A DNA stretch of 64,000 nt from positions 248,001 through 312,000 of the forward strand of contig JBJHCV010000003.1 of assembly GCA_050486225.1 (NCBI GenBank). The letters run 5' to 3'. Source of the stretch: JBBDIX01 sp050486225. Its GTDB lineage: Bacteria > Actinomycetota > Nitriliruptoria > Nitriliruptorales > Nitriliruptoraceae. The translations under genes and the position numbers were made by a program. Shown here piece after piece: positions 17,033-25,225 of the stretch. Each line of letters opens with the position of its first letter. Position 1 is the first letter of the stretch. The notes below the pieces were generated by a model. The model saw only the letters and a list, made by a program, of their open reading frames with translations, was not told where the DNA came from and searched no databases.

Positions 17033-18201
17033 GTGCTCGAGGCGTGCCCGAGGTGTCCGACGAGTCCCCGGGACTGGCGTCGCGTGTCGCTGCGGACGGC
17101 ACCGACCCGGAGGTCCTGCGCCGGGTGGTCGGGTGGCTCGTCCGGCCGCGGCACACCGCCGCATCGCTCCGGCGCGCCGTGGCGACCGCAGGTTCCGTGG
17201 AGCACGTCGCCGCGGCGATGGCCGACGTCGCGGGCGTACCCGCCGACGCGACCGCCGACGCCGTGACGAGCATCCTCGAGACGTGGCTCGCACGCGGCGT
17301 TCGTGCGGCGATCGTCGGCGACCCGATGTACCCGACGCGGCTTGCGGTGGGGTGGCCAGAACTCGCGCCGCCACCCCTGCTGGCCTGGCGGGGCACCGCC
17401 CCGGGTGACGCGCCGGGAGTCGCGATCGTCGGGACGCGACGGCCCAGCGGGTACGGAACCGCGGTGGCCACGTGGATCGCCGAGGCGGTGTCCGGCGCCG
17501 GCGCCCGCGTGGTGTCGGGTGGCGCGGTCGGCATCGACGCTGCGGCCCACCGGGCTGCACTCGAGGGACCCGGCGGTACGACGGTCGTGCTCGGGTGCGG
17601 CCACGCGGTGGACTACCCGCGGGACCACGCCCGTGAGCGCGCGCTGTTCGACCAGGTGGTCGACGACGGCGGCAGCGTCGTCGCCGAACTCCTGCCCCAC
17701 GAACGGCCCTGCGCGGGCAACGTCCGCGCACGCAACCGCATCGTCGCCGCCCTGGCGGACGTGGTCGTGGTCGTGGAGGGGGGCGCGCGCTCGGGCGCGC
17801 TCGTCACGGCCGCAGCCGCTGCCGACTGGGGTCGACCTGTCCTCGCCGTCCCGGGAGACGTACGCGCACCGGGATCCGCCGCGCCTCACCTGCTGCTCGG
17901 CGAGGGAGCAGGACCCTGCACGTCGCCTGCCGACGTGCTCGTCCACGTTCCCGGCGTGTCTCCACCCGTGCCGAGTGACGCCGAGGATCAGCAGACCCCC
18001 AGCGCGTCGGCCCTGCCCGATGCGGTTCGGCGGCTGCTCGAGGAGGCATGGCCGCGACCCCTGCGCGAAGACGTCGTGGCCGAGCAGTCAGGGGTTCCCG
18101 CAGCGCGACTCCTCGCGTCACTGACGCGGGCGAGCATCGCGGGCGAGGTCGGCCGCGGGCCCGACGGGATCGTGCTTCGTCGGGCTCCAGCCCGGCGGTG
18201 A
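17029..18201 (+). CDS. dprA: DNA-processing protein DprA
   Basis: A 390-residue DprA/Smf protein. The Rossmann core is clear (VAIVGTRRPSGYG, VVSGGAVGIDAAAH, RNRIVAALADVVVVVEG) and a winged-helix DML1-like domain ends the protein. DprA loads RecA on incoming single strands. The N-terminal 100 residues form a helix-hairpin-helix-like region. GTG start overlaps the comM stop (GTGA), so the pair is probably co-translated. Confidence 0.94.
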   Translation: MSARGVPEVSDESPGLASRVAADGTDPEVLRRVVGWLVRPRHTAASLRRAVATAGSVEHVAAAMADVAGVPADATADAVTSILETWLARGVRAAIVGDPMYPTRLAVGWPELAPPPLLAWRGTAPGDAPGVAIVGTRRPSGYGTAVATWIAEAVSGAGARVVSGGAVGIDAAAHRAALEGPGGTTVVLGCGHAVDYPRDHARERALFDQVVDDGGSVVAELLPHERPCAGNVRARNRIVAALADVVVVVEGGARSGALVTAAAAADWGRPVLAVPGDVRAPGSAAPHLLLGEGAGPCTSPADVLVHVPGVSPPVPSDAEDQQTPSASALPDAVRRLLEEAWPRPLREDVVAEQSGVPAARLLASLTRASIAGEVGRGPDGIVLRRAPARR

Positions 18202-18226
18202 CGCGACCCGCCCCGGCGTGCCCTGC

Positions 18227-18256
18227 TTGACACCCCGGGGTCCGTCTGCGCACGCT
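18227..18256 (+). promoter_or_regulatory. Possible promoter of xerC, near-leaderless
   Basis: A consensus -35 TTGACA at 18227-18232 is followed after 18 bases by CACGCT at 18251-18256, six bases before the xerC ATG. If used, the transcript would begin at or next to the start codon. The -10 is a weak match. Confidence 0.4.
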
Positions 18257-18262
18257 CCTGGC

Positions 18263-19213
18263 ATGGAGACCACCAACACGGCGGGTCCGCCGGGCCACCC
18301 GATGTCGGCGTGGGAGGCTCGTTCCTCGGCGTTCCTCGACCACCTGCGAGCCAGGGGACGATCTGCCAACACCCTCGACGCCTATCGCCGTGACCTGCGG
18401 GATCTCGTCGGGTGGCTCGTCGACCAGGGCTGCGAACGGACCGACGACGTGGACCTCGACACCCTGCGGCGCTACCTCGCCGACCTCGACGAGCGTGGTC
18501 GGGCACGCAGCACGATCGCGCGTCGCGCGTCCACCGCGAGGTCGTTCTTCGCGCACCTGGCCGAGGGCGACGGTCCCGGCCGAGACCCGGCGCTGCTGCT
18601 CGGTTCACCGAAGGTGGACCGCGGCCTGCCGCGCGTGCTCCGCGTCGAGGAGGTCGATCGCCTGCTGAGCGCCATCGACACCTCGACGCCGATCGGGATG
18701 CGCGACCTCGCGCTCGTCGAACTCCTGTATGCGTCGGCCGCCCGCGTCGGGGAGGTCGTCGGCCTCGACGTGGACGACGTCGACCTCGAACAGCAGCTCG
18801 TCCGGGTCCACGGCAAGGGGGACCGTCAACGGATCGTCCCCGTCGGGGAACCAGCCGTCGACGCACTCCAACGCTGGATCCACGACGGAAGGCAACACCT
18901 CGCGGGTGGTGCGTCGGCCCACGCGGTGTTCCTCAACACCCGCGGGGCCCGGCTCGGGGTTCGTGACGCGCGAAGTGCCGTCGAACGGTCCGCACGAGCG
19001 GCAGGCCTGGCGCGAGTGACACCCCACACGCTGCGCCACTCCGCGGCGACCCACCTGCTGGAGTCGGGCGCCGACATCCGGGTGGTCCAGGAGTTCCTCG
19101 GACACGAGTCACTCGCGACCACCCAGCGCTACACGCACCTCTCGCGCGGATGGCTGCGTGAGGTCCACTCCACGGCGCACCCCCGAGCCCGCGCCACGCG
19201 TTCCGCGTCGTGA
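18263..19213 (+). CDS. xerC: Tyrosine recombinase XerC
   Basis: A 316-residue tyrosine recombinase with the SAM-like N-terminal domain (FLDHLRARGRSANTLDAYRR) and all catalytic residues: Arg in ASAARVGEV, Lys in GKGDRQR, HxxR in HTLRHSAATH, His in LGHES and Tyr in TQRYTHL. Position between dprA and the sigma gene, as in other actinobacteria, argues for the housekeeping dimer-resolution enzyme rather than a phage integrase. ATG 18263 was chosen; ATG 18302 would trim 13 residues. Confidence 0.92.
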   Translation: METTNTAGPPGHPMSAWEARSSAFLDHLRARGRSANTLDAYRRDLRDLVGWLVDQGCERTDDVDLDTLRRYLADLDERGRARSTIARRASTARSFFAHLAEGDGPGRDPALLLGSPKVDRGLPRVLRVEEVDRLLSAIDTSTPIGMRDLALVELLYASAARVGEVVGLDVDDVDLEQQLVRVHGKGDRQRIVPVGEPAVDALQRWIHDGRQHLAGGASAHAVFLNTRGARLGVRDARSAVERSARAAGLARVTPHTLRHSAATHLLESGADIRVVQEFLGHESLATTQRYTHLSRGWLREVHSTAHPRARATRSAS

Positions 19214-20025
19214 CCGACGGCGGGACGGGGACTCGACCAGGTGTGCCCCGTGGGGCACGGGAAGACGATCGTGGCGTGTCGCGACAGGATGTCGACCGGT
19301 GGTGGCATCGGCACCGCTGGCTGGGTGACCCGGAGGCGCGGGAACGGTTGATCCTGCACCACGCACCGCTCGTCCGCCACGTGGTGCGCCGCGTCGCGGC
19401 GTCCATGCCGGTGGGGGTCGATCGTGCAGACCTGCACTCCCACGGGATCCTGGGCCTCATCGAGGCGATCGAACGGCACGACCCGGACGGGGATCGCCCG
19501 TTCGAGGCGTACGCGACGCACCGGATCCGCGGTGCCATCCTCGACGGTCTGCGCGCCCTCGACTGGGTGCCGAGGTCCGTTCGACGTGACGAGCGCAGCG
19601 TGCGTGACGCGACGACCCATCTCGAGGCCGAACGCCGCGTGACGCCGACCGACGAGGACGTTGCCCGTTGGCTGGGATGGGAACTCGGCCGGGTGGTCCG
19701 AGCGTCGAACGCGCGCGGGCGTCTGCGCGACGCCGGGTCCACGCGTGACGGTGACGACGGCATGCGCGCGATCGCAGAGACCCTGGAGGACCTGCACTCG
19801 CTCGGTCCTGCCGAGGTGCTCGAGGATCGGGAGCTGCAGGGACGGCTACGCATGGCGGTCCAGACACTGACCGACCTCGAACGAAGCGTCCTCATCCTCC
19901 ACTACCACCGGGGACTGACCCTGCACGAGGTCGGTGCCGCGCTGGACGTCCCGGTGGCCAGGGTCTGGCAGGCGCACGCGAGTGGGTTGACGGGTCTGCG
20001 CTCGAGACTCGGTCGCGAGGTCTGA
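19210..20025 (+). CDS. whiG: FliA/WhiG-type RNA polymerase sigma factor
   Basis: A 271-residue sigma-70 family member with region 2 (ERLILHHAPLVRHVV ... DLHSHGILGLIEAIERHD), region 3 and region 4 (LTDLERSVLILHYHRGLTLHEVGAALDVP). Length and synteny with Streptomyces whiG (upstream of a LytM gene and rpsB) support the FliA/WhiG class, which directs sporulation or motility genes. Whether this organism sporulates or swims cannot be told here. Region 4 is divergent from the usual SRVCQLH helix (ARVWQAH). GTG start overlaps xerC by 4 nt. Confidence 0.82.
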   Translation: MTDGGTGTRPGVPRGAREDDRGVSRQDVDRWWHRHRWLGDPEARERLILHHAPLVRHVVRRVAASMPVGVDRADLHSHGILGLIEAIERHDPDGDRPFEAYATHRIRGAILDGLRALDWVPRSVRRDERSVRDATTHLEAERRVTPTDEDVARWLGWELGRVVRASNARGRLRDAGSTRDGDDGMRAIAETLEDLHSLGPAEVLEDRELQGRLRMAVQTLTDLERSVLILHYHRGLTLHEVGAALDVPVARVWQAHASGLTGLRSRLGREV

Positions 20026-20171
20026 GACCACGATCGCGGACGCCGTCGCGCGGTGGCGCGGGTACGGCGACCCGCCCGTTCCGGCTGTCCCCAGGCCCAC
20101 GATCCGCGGTTCCCGTGCGCGACCTGCCGAGTCCTACCGTGGCAGTGGTCAGCCGTGGGGAGGGGGCGCTG

Positions 20172-21737
20172 GTGGCGTCGACACGGTGCGTGCGGACGAC
20201 GGCAGCGCTGGCGGTGGCGTTCGCGGTGGCCCTGCACGCGCCCCCGGCCTCCGCTCAGGACGTCCCGGCGCCGTACCACCGGCTCCCCGTCGACGGACGC
20301 ATCCTGCGGGGATTCGAGGAACCCGCTGGCCCCTACGGATCCGGGCATCGAGGCCTCGCGGTCGAGGCAGCGGACGGGACGGCCGTGCGGGCGTCGGCAC
20401 CGGGGACCGTGTCGTTCGCAGGGTCGGTTGCGGGGGTCGGGTGGGTGTCGGTCACCCATGGCGACGGCGTGGTGACCTCCCATGGTCCACTCGGTGACAT
20501 CGTCGTGGCGCGCGGAGACACGGTCCACGCCGGCCAACGGCTCGGTCGGGTGGCGCACGACGCGCAGCGGGCACATCTGCACTGGGGCGCGCGCAGGGAC
20601 GGCAGACACGTCGATCCCGCGTCGCTGCTGGAGCCGATGCCGGTGCCGTCGCTGGTGGGGTCCGGGTCGTGGGTCGGGTCGGACCACGTCGTCGAGCCGT
20701 ACGAACCGTGGGCCGGATCCGACCGGCTTCGGCTCGGGGTGCACGCGAGCCCTCACGCGCGACGACCCGGCTACTCGGTGCCTCCGTCACCCAACCACCT
20801 CGTCCTGCTCAACGGCGTCGCGACCGACTCGGCGACGATGCCCGTCGATCCGGAACACCTCGGACACACCCCGGAGAGTGTCACGGCCTTCTCGTACGCG
20901 GGCCGTCGGCCTGGCCTCGCAGACCACGACGACCCTCGCCGCGACCAGCTGCCGTACGGGCCGAGCGACACGTGGGCAGGGGTGCCGGAGGCAGCCCGAC
21001 GGCTCGAGCTCCAGCTGCGTGCGATCCGCCAGCGCGAGCCGGGTCGTGCCGTGGACCTCGTGGGCCACTCGATGGGCGGTGTCGTCGCCCTGTACTACCT
21101 CACGCACCTGCACGATCCCCACGACGTGACGCTGCCGCCCATTGGCCATGTCGTGACGATCGCATCGCCGCATCGCGGGTCGGACCTCGCGGACACGGGC
21201 GTGTGGTTGCGAGCGGCGACCGCGACCCGCCACGCCGTCGAGACCCTGCTGCGCGTGGTGCCGGCATCGGGCGGTGGCCGCCAGATCGAGCGGACCCCGC
21301 TCGACATGTCCGCGCTCGACCAGCTCGCCACCGGCTCGTCCCTGCTCGACGACCACGCGCGCGCCTGGCAGGCCGCCGTCGCGGCGGGAGATGCCGGTGC
21401 TCTGGCCATGGGTACACGGGTGCTGACGATCGGCGCATCGCGCGACCTGGTGGCCACCCCGGGCCGTGCAGCGCACCCGACGACGGGTGACCGGAGGCGT
21501 GCGACGGATGCGCAGCACGTCGTGCTCCCCGGTGGCCACGACTCGGTCCGACACACCGAGGCCGTCCGCGCGGTCGTCTGGGACTTCCTCCGTGGACACG
21601 ACGTCGACCACGCGAGCACCGTGTTCACGACGTCGCTGGTCGACGACACAGGGCTGGCCCTGCGGGTGATGGGTCGCGCAGCCGCGCTGACGTCAGGACC
21701 GGCGACCGACCTCGCGTCGACACGCGCGGGTCGGTGA
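20172..21737 (+). CDS. Secreted fusion of a degenerate LytM (M23) domain and a lipase-like alpha/beta hydrolase
   Basis: GTG 20172, with GGGGAGGGGG 5-6 nt upstream, gives 521 residues. A signal peptide ends near APPASA-QD (residue 29). Residues 35-150 match M23/LytM peptidases: GHRGLAVEAADG and HLHWG. The zinc-ligand Asp of HRGVD is Ala. From about residue 220 a hydrolase fold follows, with nucleophile VDLVGHSMGGVV, probable Asp in IGASRDLV and His in LPGGHDSV. Streptomyces has a LytM gene in this place but not, to my knowledge, fused to a hydrolase. Likely exported and cell-wall associated; substrate unknown. Confidence 0.82.
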   Translation: MASTRCVRTTAALAVAFAVALHAPPASAQDVPAPYHRLPVDGRILRGFEEPAGPYGSGHRGLAVEAADGTAVRASAPGTVSFAGSVAGVGWVSVTHGDGVVTSHGPLGDIVVARGDTVHAGQRLGRVAHDAQRAHLHWGARRDGRHVDPASLLEPMPVPSLVGSGSWVGSDHVVEPYEPWAGSDRLRLGVHASPHARRPGYSVPPSPNHLVLLNGVATDSATMPVDPEHLGHTPESVTAFSYAGRRPGLADHDDPRRDQLPYGPSDTWAGVPEAARRLELQLRAIRQREPGRAVDLVGHSMGGVVALYYLTHLHDPHDVTLPPIGHVVTIASPHRGSDLADTGVWLRAATATRHAVETLLRVVPASGGGRQIERTPLDMSALDQLATGSSLLDDHARAWQAAVAAGDAGALAMGTRVLTIGASRDLVATPGRAAHPTTGDRRRATDAQHVVLPGGHDSVRHTEAVRAVVWDFLRGHDVDHASTVFTTSLVDDTGLALRVMGRAAALTSGPATDLASTRAGR

Positions 21738-21808
21738 CGCCCGGGTGGTGCGAGCCCCACGCCTGCCGCGACTGGCACCTGCGCCGGGTCCGCACCGCCG
21801 AGGCGCGG

Positions 21809-21838
21809 TGGACGGAGCGGTCGGACGCCCGGTATCCT
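21809..21838 (+). promoter_or_regulatory. Predicted promoter of rpsB
   Basis: TGGACG at 21809-21814 and TATCCT at 21833-21838 are 18 bases apart, the same spacing and -10 hexamer as the rplS promoter in this window. The implied leader is about 270 nt. Confidence 0.48.
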
Positions 21839-21848
21839 GCCCGCGCTG

Positions 21849-21871
21849 GGACCCGCTCGTGCGGCGGGTCC
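21849..21871 (+). promoter_or_regulatory. Hairpin at the start of the rpsB leader
   Basis: GGACCCGC (21849-21856) pairs perfectly with GCGGGTCC (21864-21871) around a 7-nt loop, about 5 nt after the expected transcription start. It could be a stabilising 5' hairpin or part of an S2 autoregulatory leader; no specific Rfam class is recognised. Confidence 0.4.
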
Positions 21872-22115
21872 TCTTCGCGTCCAGACGCGATCCAGCACCC
21901 GACCGACACCGTGTCGACGAACGGTCGTGTCCCACGCCCCGGTGGTGTGGTGACCGTCCGCCCCGCTCCCGCGAGGACCGTCGACCCGACCACCACACAC
22001 GCTCGCCGACGGACGACCCCGGTGCCCCCGACGAGGGGTGGGTCGCCACGGGAACCCCGGTTTCCGTGCTCCGGACGACGCGGGCGGAGGCCCAACCGAA
22101 CCGGAAGGAACTTCC

Positions 22116-23066
22116 ATGGCCGTCGTCACCATGCGTCAGCTGCTCGAGGCTGGCGTCCACTTCGGGCACCAGACCCAGCGGTGGAACCCCAAGATGCGCC
22201 GCTTCATCTATGGCGAGCGCAACGGCATCTACGTCATCGACATCCGCCAGACCGTCGGTCACATCGAGCGTGCCTACACGTTCACCCGTGACCTCGTCGC
22301 CAAGGGCGGCACGGTTCTGTTCGTCGGGACCAAGAAGCAGGCCCGTGAGACCATCGAGTGGCAGGCCCAGCGCGTCGGCATGCCGTACGTCACCGAGCGT
22401 TGGATGGGCGGCATGCTCACCAACTTCTCGACCATCCGGTCGCGCATCGCCCGCCTCCGTGAACTCGAGGCCATGGAGTCGTCCGGAACGTTCGAACTCC
22501 TGCCGAAGAAGGAGGTCCTGCAGTTGCGGCGTGAGCACACCAAGCTGCAGACCAACCTGGGCGGGATCCGTGAGATGGGCCGACTGCCCGACGCCGTGTG
22601 GGTCGTGGACACCGTGATCGAGGAGATCGCGGTCAAGGAGGCGAACCGGCTGAAGATCCCGGTCATCGGCATCCTCGACACCAACTGCGACCCTGACCCG
22701 ATCCAGTACCCGATCGCCGGCAACGACGACGCGATCCGCAGTTCTGCACTGCTCACCCGCATCATCGCCGACGCATGCGCGGACGGACTGCTGCTTCGCG
22801 CGTCGCGCTCGCCCGACGACGAACTGCGCCAGCAGGCCCTGCAGGCGTCGCAGGTCGAGGAGTCGGGTGCACAGGCCGCGGAGCCCAAGGCCGCGTGGGA
22901 ACTCGAACTCGAGCGCCAGCAGGCCGCGGAGAAGGCGACCCGGGCCGCGGGTGAGCCCGCGCCCGATGCAGCTCCGGCAGAGGCGCCTGTGGACGCGACC
23001 CCGGCCGACGAGCCCGCGGCGACCGACGCCGTCGACGCCGAGCCGGAGAAGGCGACCACCGACTGA
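22116..23066 (+). CDS. rpsB: 30S ribosomal protein S2 with extended C-terminus
   Basis: uS2, 316 residues. The conserved fold covers residues 1-235 (MRQLLEAGVHFGHQTQRWNP, FVGTKKQA, GRLPDAVWVVD). The last 75 residues are an A/P/E/D-rich, probably disordered tail, longer than the E. coli protein. ATG 22116 follows GGAAGGAAC; the upstream in-frame region is not conserved. Confidence 0.96.
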   Translation: MAVVTMRQLLEAGVHFGHQTQRWNPKMRRFIYGERNGIYVIDIRQTVGHIERAYTFTRDLVAKGGTVLFVGTKKQARETIEWQAQRVGMPYVTERWMGGMLTNFSTIRSRIARLRELEAMESSGTFELLPKKEVLQLRREHTKLQTNLGGIREMGRLPDAVWVVDTVIEEIAVKEANRLKIPVIGILDTNCDPDPIQYPIAGNDDAIRSSALLTRIIADACADGLLLRASRSPDDELRQQALQASQVEESGAQAAEPKAAWELELERQQAAEKATRAAGEPAPDAAPAEAPVDATPADEPAATDAVDAEPEKATTD

Positions 23067-23068
23067 CC

Positions 23069-23126
23069 GGTCGGCGTCCCGGCGCCGACCGACGCACTCG
23101 TCGCGTGCGCGTCACGCGACGAGTGC
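23069..23126 (+). terminator. Tandem hairpins between rpsB and tsf
   Basis: Two perfect inverted repeats follow the rpsB stop by 2 nt: GGTCGGCG/CGCCGACC (23069-23076 with 23083-23090, 6-nt loop) and a 14-bp stem GCACTCGTCGCGTG/CACGCGACGAGTGC (23094-23107 with 23113-23126, 5-nt loop). No U-tract follows. They could act as a partial terminator or mRNA stabiliser that sets the S2:EF-Ts ratio, as E. coli has a terminator here. Confidence 0.6.
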
Positions 23127-23174
23127 CGACAACCGTGCACATCCGCGCATCCGCGCGCACAGGAGGACACCACC

Positions 23175-23786
23175 GTGGCGATCGCCGCAGCCGACGTGAA
23201 GCAGCTCAGGGAACTGACCAACGCACCGATGATGGCCTGCAAGCAGGCGCTCGTGGACGCCGAAGGCGACATGGAGAAGGCCGCCGAGCTGGTGCGCGAG
23301 CGCACGGGCGCGAAGATGGACGCGCGCGCCGCGGACCGCACCGCCAGTGAAGGCCTCGTCCACACCTACCTGCACACGCCGACGCCCGGCATGCCGGCGC
23401 GGGTCGGAGTCATGCTCCAGCTCGCCTGCGAGACCGACTTCGTGGCGAAGGCAGAGGCCGTCCAGAAGCTCGCCAAGGACCTCGCGATGCACATCGCGGC
23501 GGCTCGCCCGCTCGTGGTCGACGAGTCGGACGTCGACGAGGCGATGCTCGACAAGGAGCGCGAGTTCGCCCGCAAGGAGGCCGTCGAGCAGGGCAAGCCC
23601 GCCGACATCATCGACCGCATCGTCGAGGGCAAGGTGCGCAAGGTGTTCGAGGAGTGGGTGCTGGTGAACCAGCCCTACGTGCTCGACGCCGATCGCACGG
23701 TCGGGCAGGTCATCTCCGACGTGCAGGGCATCGTGGGCGAGAAGATCGAGGTCGCCCGGTTCGCTCGCTTCGAGGTCGGCGCCTGA
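23175..23786 (+). CDS. tsf: Translation elongation factor Ts, short form
   Basis: The nucleotide-exchange factor for EF-Tu, 203 residues. The UBA-like N-terminus (VKQLRELTNAPMMACKQAL) and the EF-Tu-binding CETDFVAK motif are present. At about 200 residues it resembles the short Thermus-type EF-Ts, lacking part of the core duplicated in longer (about 270-280) forms. GTG 23175 follows a perfect AGGAGG at 23161-23166. Confidence 0.95.
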   Translation: MAIAAADVKQLRELTNAPMMACKQALVDAEGDMEKAAELVRERTGAKMDARAADRTASEGLVHTYLHTPTPGMPARVGVMLQLACETDFVAKAEAVQKLAKDLAMHIAAARPLVVDESDVDEAMLDKEREFARKEAVEQGKPADIIDRIVEGKVRKVFEEWVLVNQPYVLDADRTVGQVISDVQGIVGEKIEVARFARFEVGA

Positions 23787-23850
23787 TCGACACGTCGGGC
23801 ACGGGCTAGGATCCGGTCCGTCGAGCCGAGCCAGGCGAAGGACAGTTGCG

Positions 23851-24594
23851 TTGACGAACCGACCGGCCCTCGGGCGTGTCCTGCTCAAGCTCTCCGGTGA
23901 GGCGTTCTCGGACCCGTCGGTCAAGGGTGGCATCGACCCCACGATCGTGCGACAGGTCGCGCGTGAGATCGTCGAGCTGAAGGCGAGTGACGGCACGGAG
24001 ATCGGTGTCGTGGTCGGGGGTGGAAACATCTTCCGAGGCGCGTCCCCGTCCGCGGCGGGCATGGATCGGTCGAGCGCGGACCACATGGGCATGCTCGCCA
24101 CCGTCATCAACGCGCTCGCGCTGCAGGACGCCATCGAGAAGCTCGGGGTGGAGACGCGGGTGCAGACCGCGATCGAGATGCAGGCGCTCGCCGAGCCCTA
24201 CATCCGGCGGCGGGCGCTCAGTCACCTGGAGAAGGGCCGCGTCGTGATCTTCGCGGCAGGGCTCGGGTCGCCGTACTTCACGACGGACACCACCGCCGCG
24301 CAGCGCGCGCTGGAGATCGGTGCCGAGGCGATCCTCAAGGGCACGCAGGTCGACGGGGTCTACGACTCCGACCCGTTCGTCGACTCCTCGGCCAGCCGTT
24401 ACGACGAGATCGACTTCCTCGCGGTGCTCAACCAGGGCCTGAGGGTCATGGACGCCACCGCCATCTCCCTGTGCATGGACAACGACCTGCCGATCGTGGT
24501 GTTCGAACTGCTGCACGAGGGCAACATCCGTCGGGTGGTGCGGGGAGAGCCAGTGGGCACACTGGTGCGCAACGTGCCGACTCCGACCGCCTGA
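23851..24594 (+). CDS. pyrH: Uridylate kinase
   Basis: UMP kinase of the amino-acid-kinase fold, 247 residues, making UDP. Conserved blocks: LLKLSGEAF, VVVGGGNIFRG, DHMGMLATVINALAL, KGTQVDGVYDSDP. TTG 23851 is the start that gives the family N-terminus. A TAGGAT hexamer at 23807-23812 may be a promoter -10 element but has no convincing -35. rpsB-tsf-pyrH-frr order is universal. Confidence 0.96.
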   Translation: MTNRPALGRVLLKLSGEAFSDPSVKGGIDPTIVRQVAREIVELKASDGTEIGVVVGGGNIFRGASPSAAGMDRSSADHMGMLATVINALALQDAIEKLGVETRVQTAIEMQALAEPYIRRRALSHLEKGRVVIFAAGLGSPYFTTDTTAAQRALEIGAEAILKGTQVDGVYDSDPFVDSSASRYDEIDFLAVLNQGLRVMDATAISLCMDNDLPIVVFELLHEGNIRRVVRGEPVGTLVRNVPTPTA

Positions 24595-24638
24595 CCCGAT
24601 CTCGAGTCCTGCTCGCCCCGCCGCACGAGGAGCCCGCG

Positions 24639-25199
24639 ATGACCGTCGAGGAAGCCGTCAGCGATGCCGACCGCCGCATGGGTCAGGCCGTGGAGAAGGT
24701 GTCGGAGGACTTCGCGTCGATCCGCACGGGACGCGCGAACCCGCAACTGCTCAACCGGATCATGGTCGACTACTACGGGTCGCCGACTCCGCTCCAGCAG
24801 CTCGCCAACTTCGCCGTGCCCGAGCCGCGCGTGCTGATCGTGAACCCGTTCGACAAGGGTTCGGTCGACCAGGTCGAGAAGGCGATCCGTGACTCGGATC
24901 TCGGGCTGAACCCCGCCAGTGACGGGTCGACGATCCGCTGTGTGTTCCCCGAACTCACCGAGGAGCGTCGCCGCGAGTTCATCCGGATGGCGCGGTCGGC
25001 GGCTGAGGACGGGAAGATCGCGGTGCGCAACGTGCGCCGCAGCGCTCGGGACGTCATGCAGCGGCTCGAGGACGACGGTGAGGTCGGAGCCGACGAGCAC
25101 GAGCGTCACGCCAAGCGCCTCGAGGAGGTCACCGCCTCCCACATCGCACACATCGACCGTGCGCTGGAGGCCAAGGAGCAGGAACTGCTCGAGGTCTAG
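24639..25199 (+). CDS. frr: Ribosome recycling factor
   Basis: RRF, 186 residues, the standard length. It splits post-termination ribosomes with EF-G. The signature FASIRTGRANPQLLNRI, PFDKGSVDQVEKAI and the C-terminal KRLEEVTASHI helix match. ATG 24639 follows GAGGAG. The in-frame upstream stretch is not conserved. Confidence 0.96.
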   Translation: MTVEEAVSDADRRMGQAVEKVSEDFASIRTGRANPQLLNRIMVDYYGSPTPLQQLANFAVPEPRVLIVNPFDKGSVDQVEKAIRDSDLGLNPASDGSTIRCVFPELTEERRREFIRMARSAAEDGKIAVRNVRRSARDVMQRLEDDGEVGADEHERHAKRLEEVTASHIAHIDRALEAKEQELLEV

Positions 25200-25225
25200 G
25201 GCGTCCTGCGCCGGGGGAGTCGCCC

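Larger units (their letters stand above)
21738..22115. other. 378-nt intergenic leader region of rpsB
   Basis: No credible gene is present; frames crossing it in either direction are low-complexity and have no family match. It holds a predicted promoter (21809-21838), a hairpin just after the expected transcription start, and a long GC-rich untranslated leader ending in the GGAAGGA ribosome binding site of rpsB. Confidence 0.7.

Noticed and set aside
15377..17731. Long antisense open frame over comM and dprA
   Set aside because: Arg/Pro-rich composition without motifs, while comM and dprA are complete on the plus strand.
18263..19213. Integrase as a sign of a mobile element
   Set aside because: Syntenic between dprA and the sigma gene, with XerC-type motifs and no att sites or phage genes nearby.
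20115..20171. Earlier GTG start of the LytM-hydrolase fusion
   Set aside because: It would put 19 residues before the signal peptide, while GTG 20172 has a strong ribosome binding site and a proper signal peptide.
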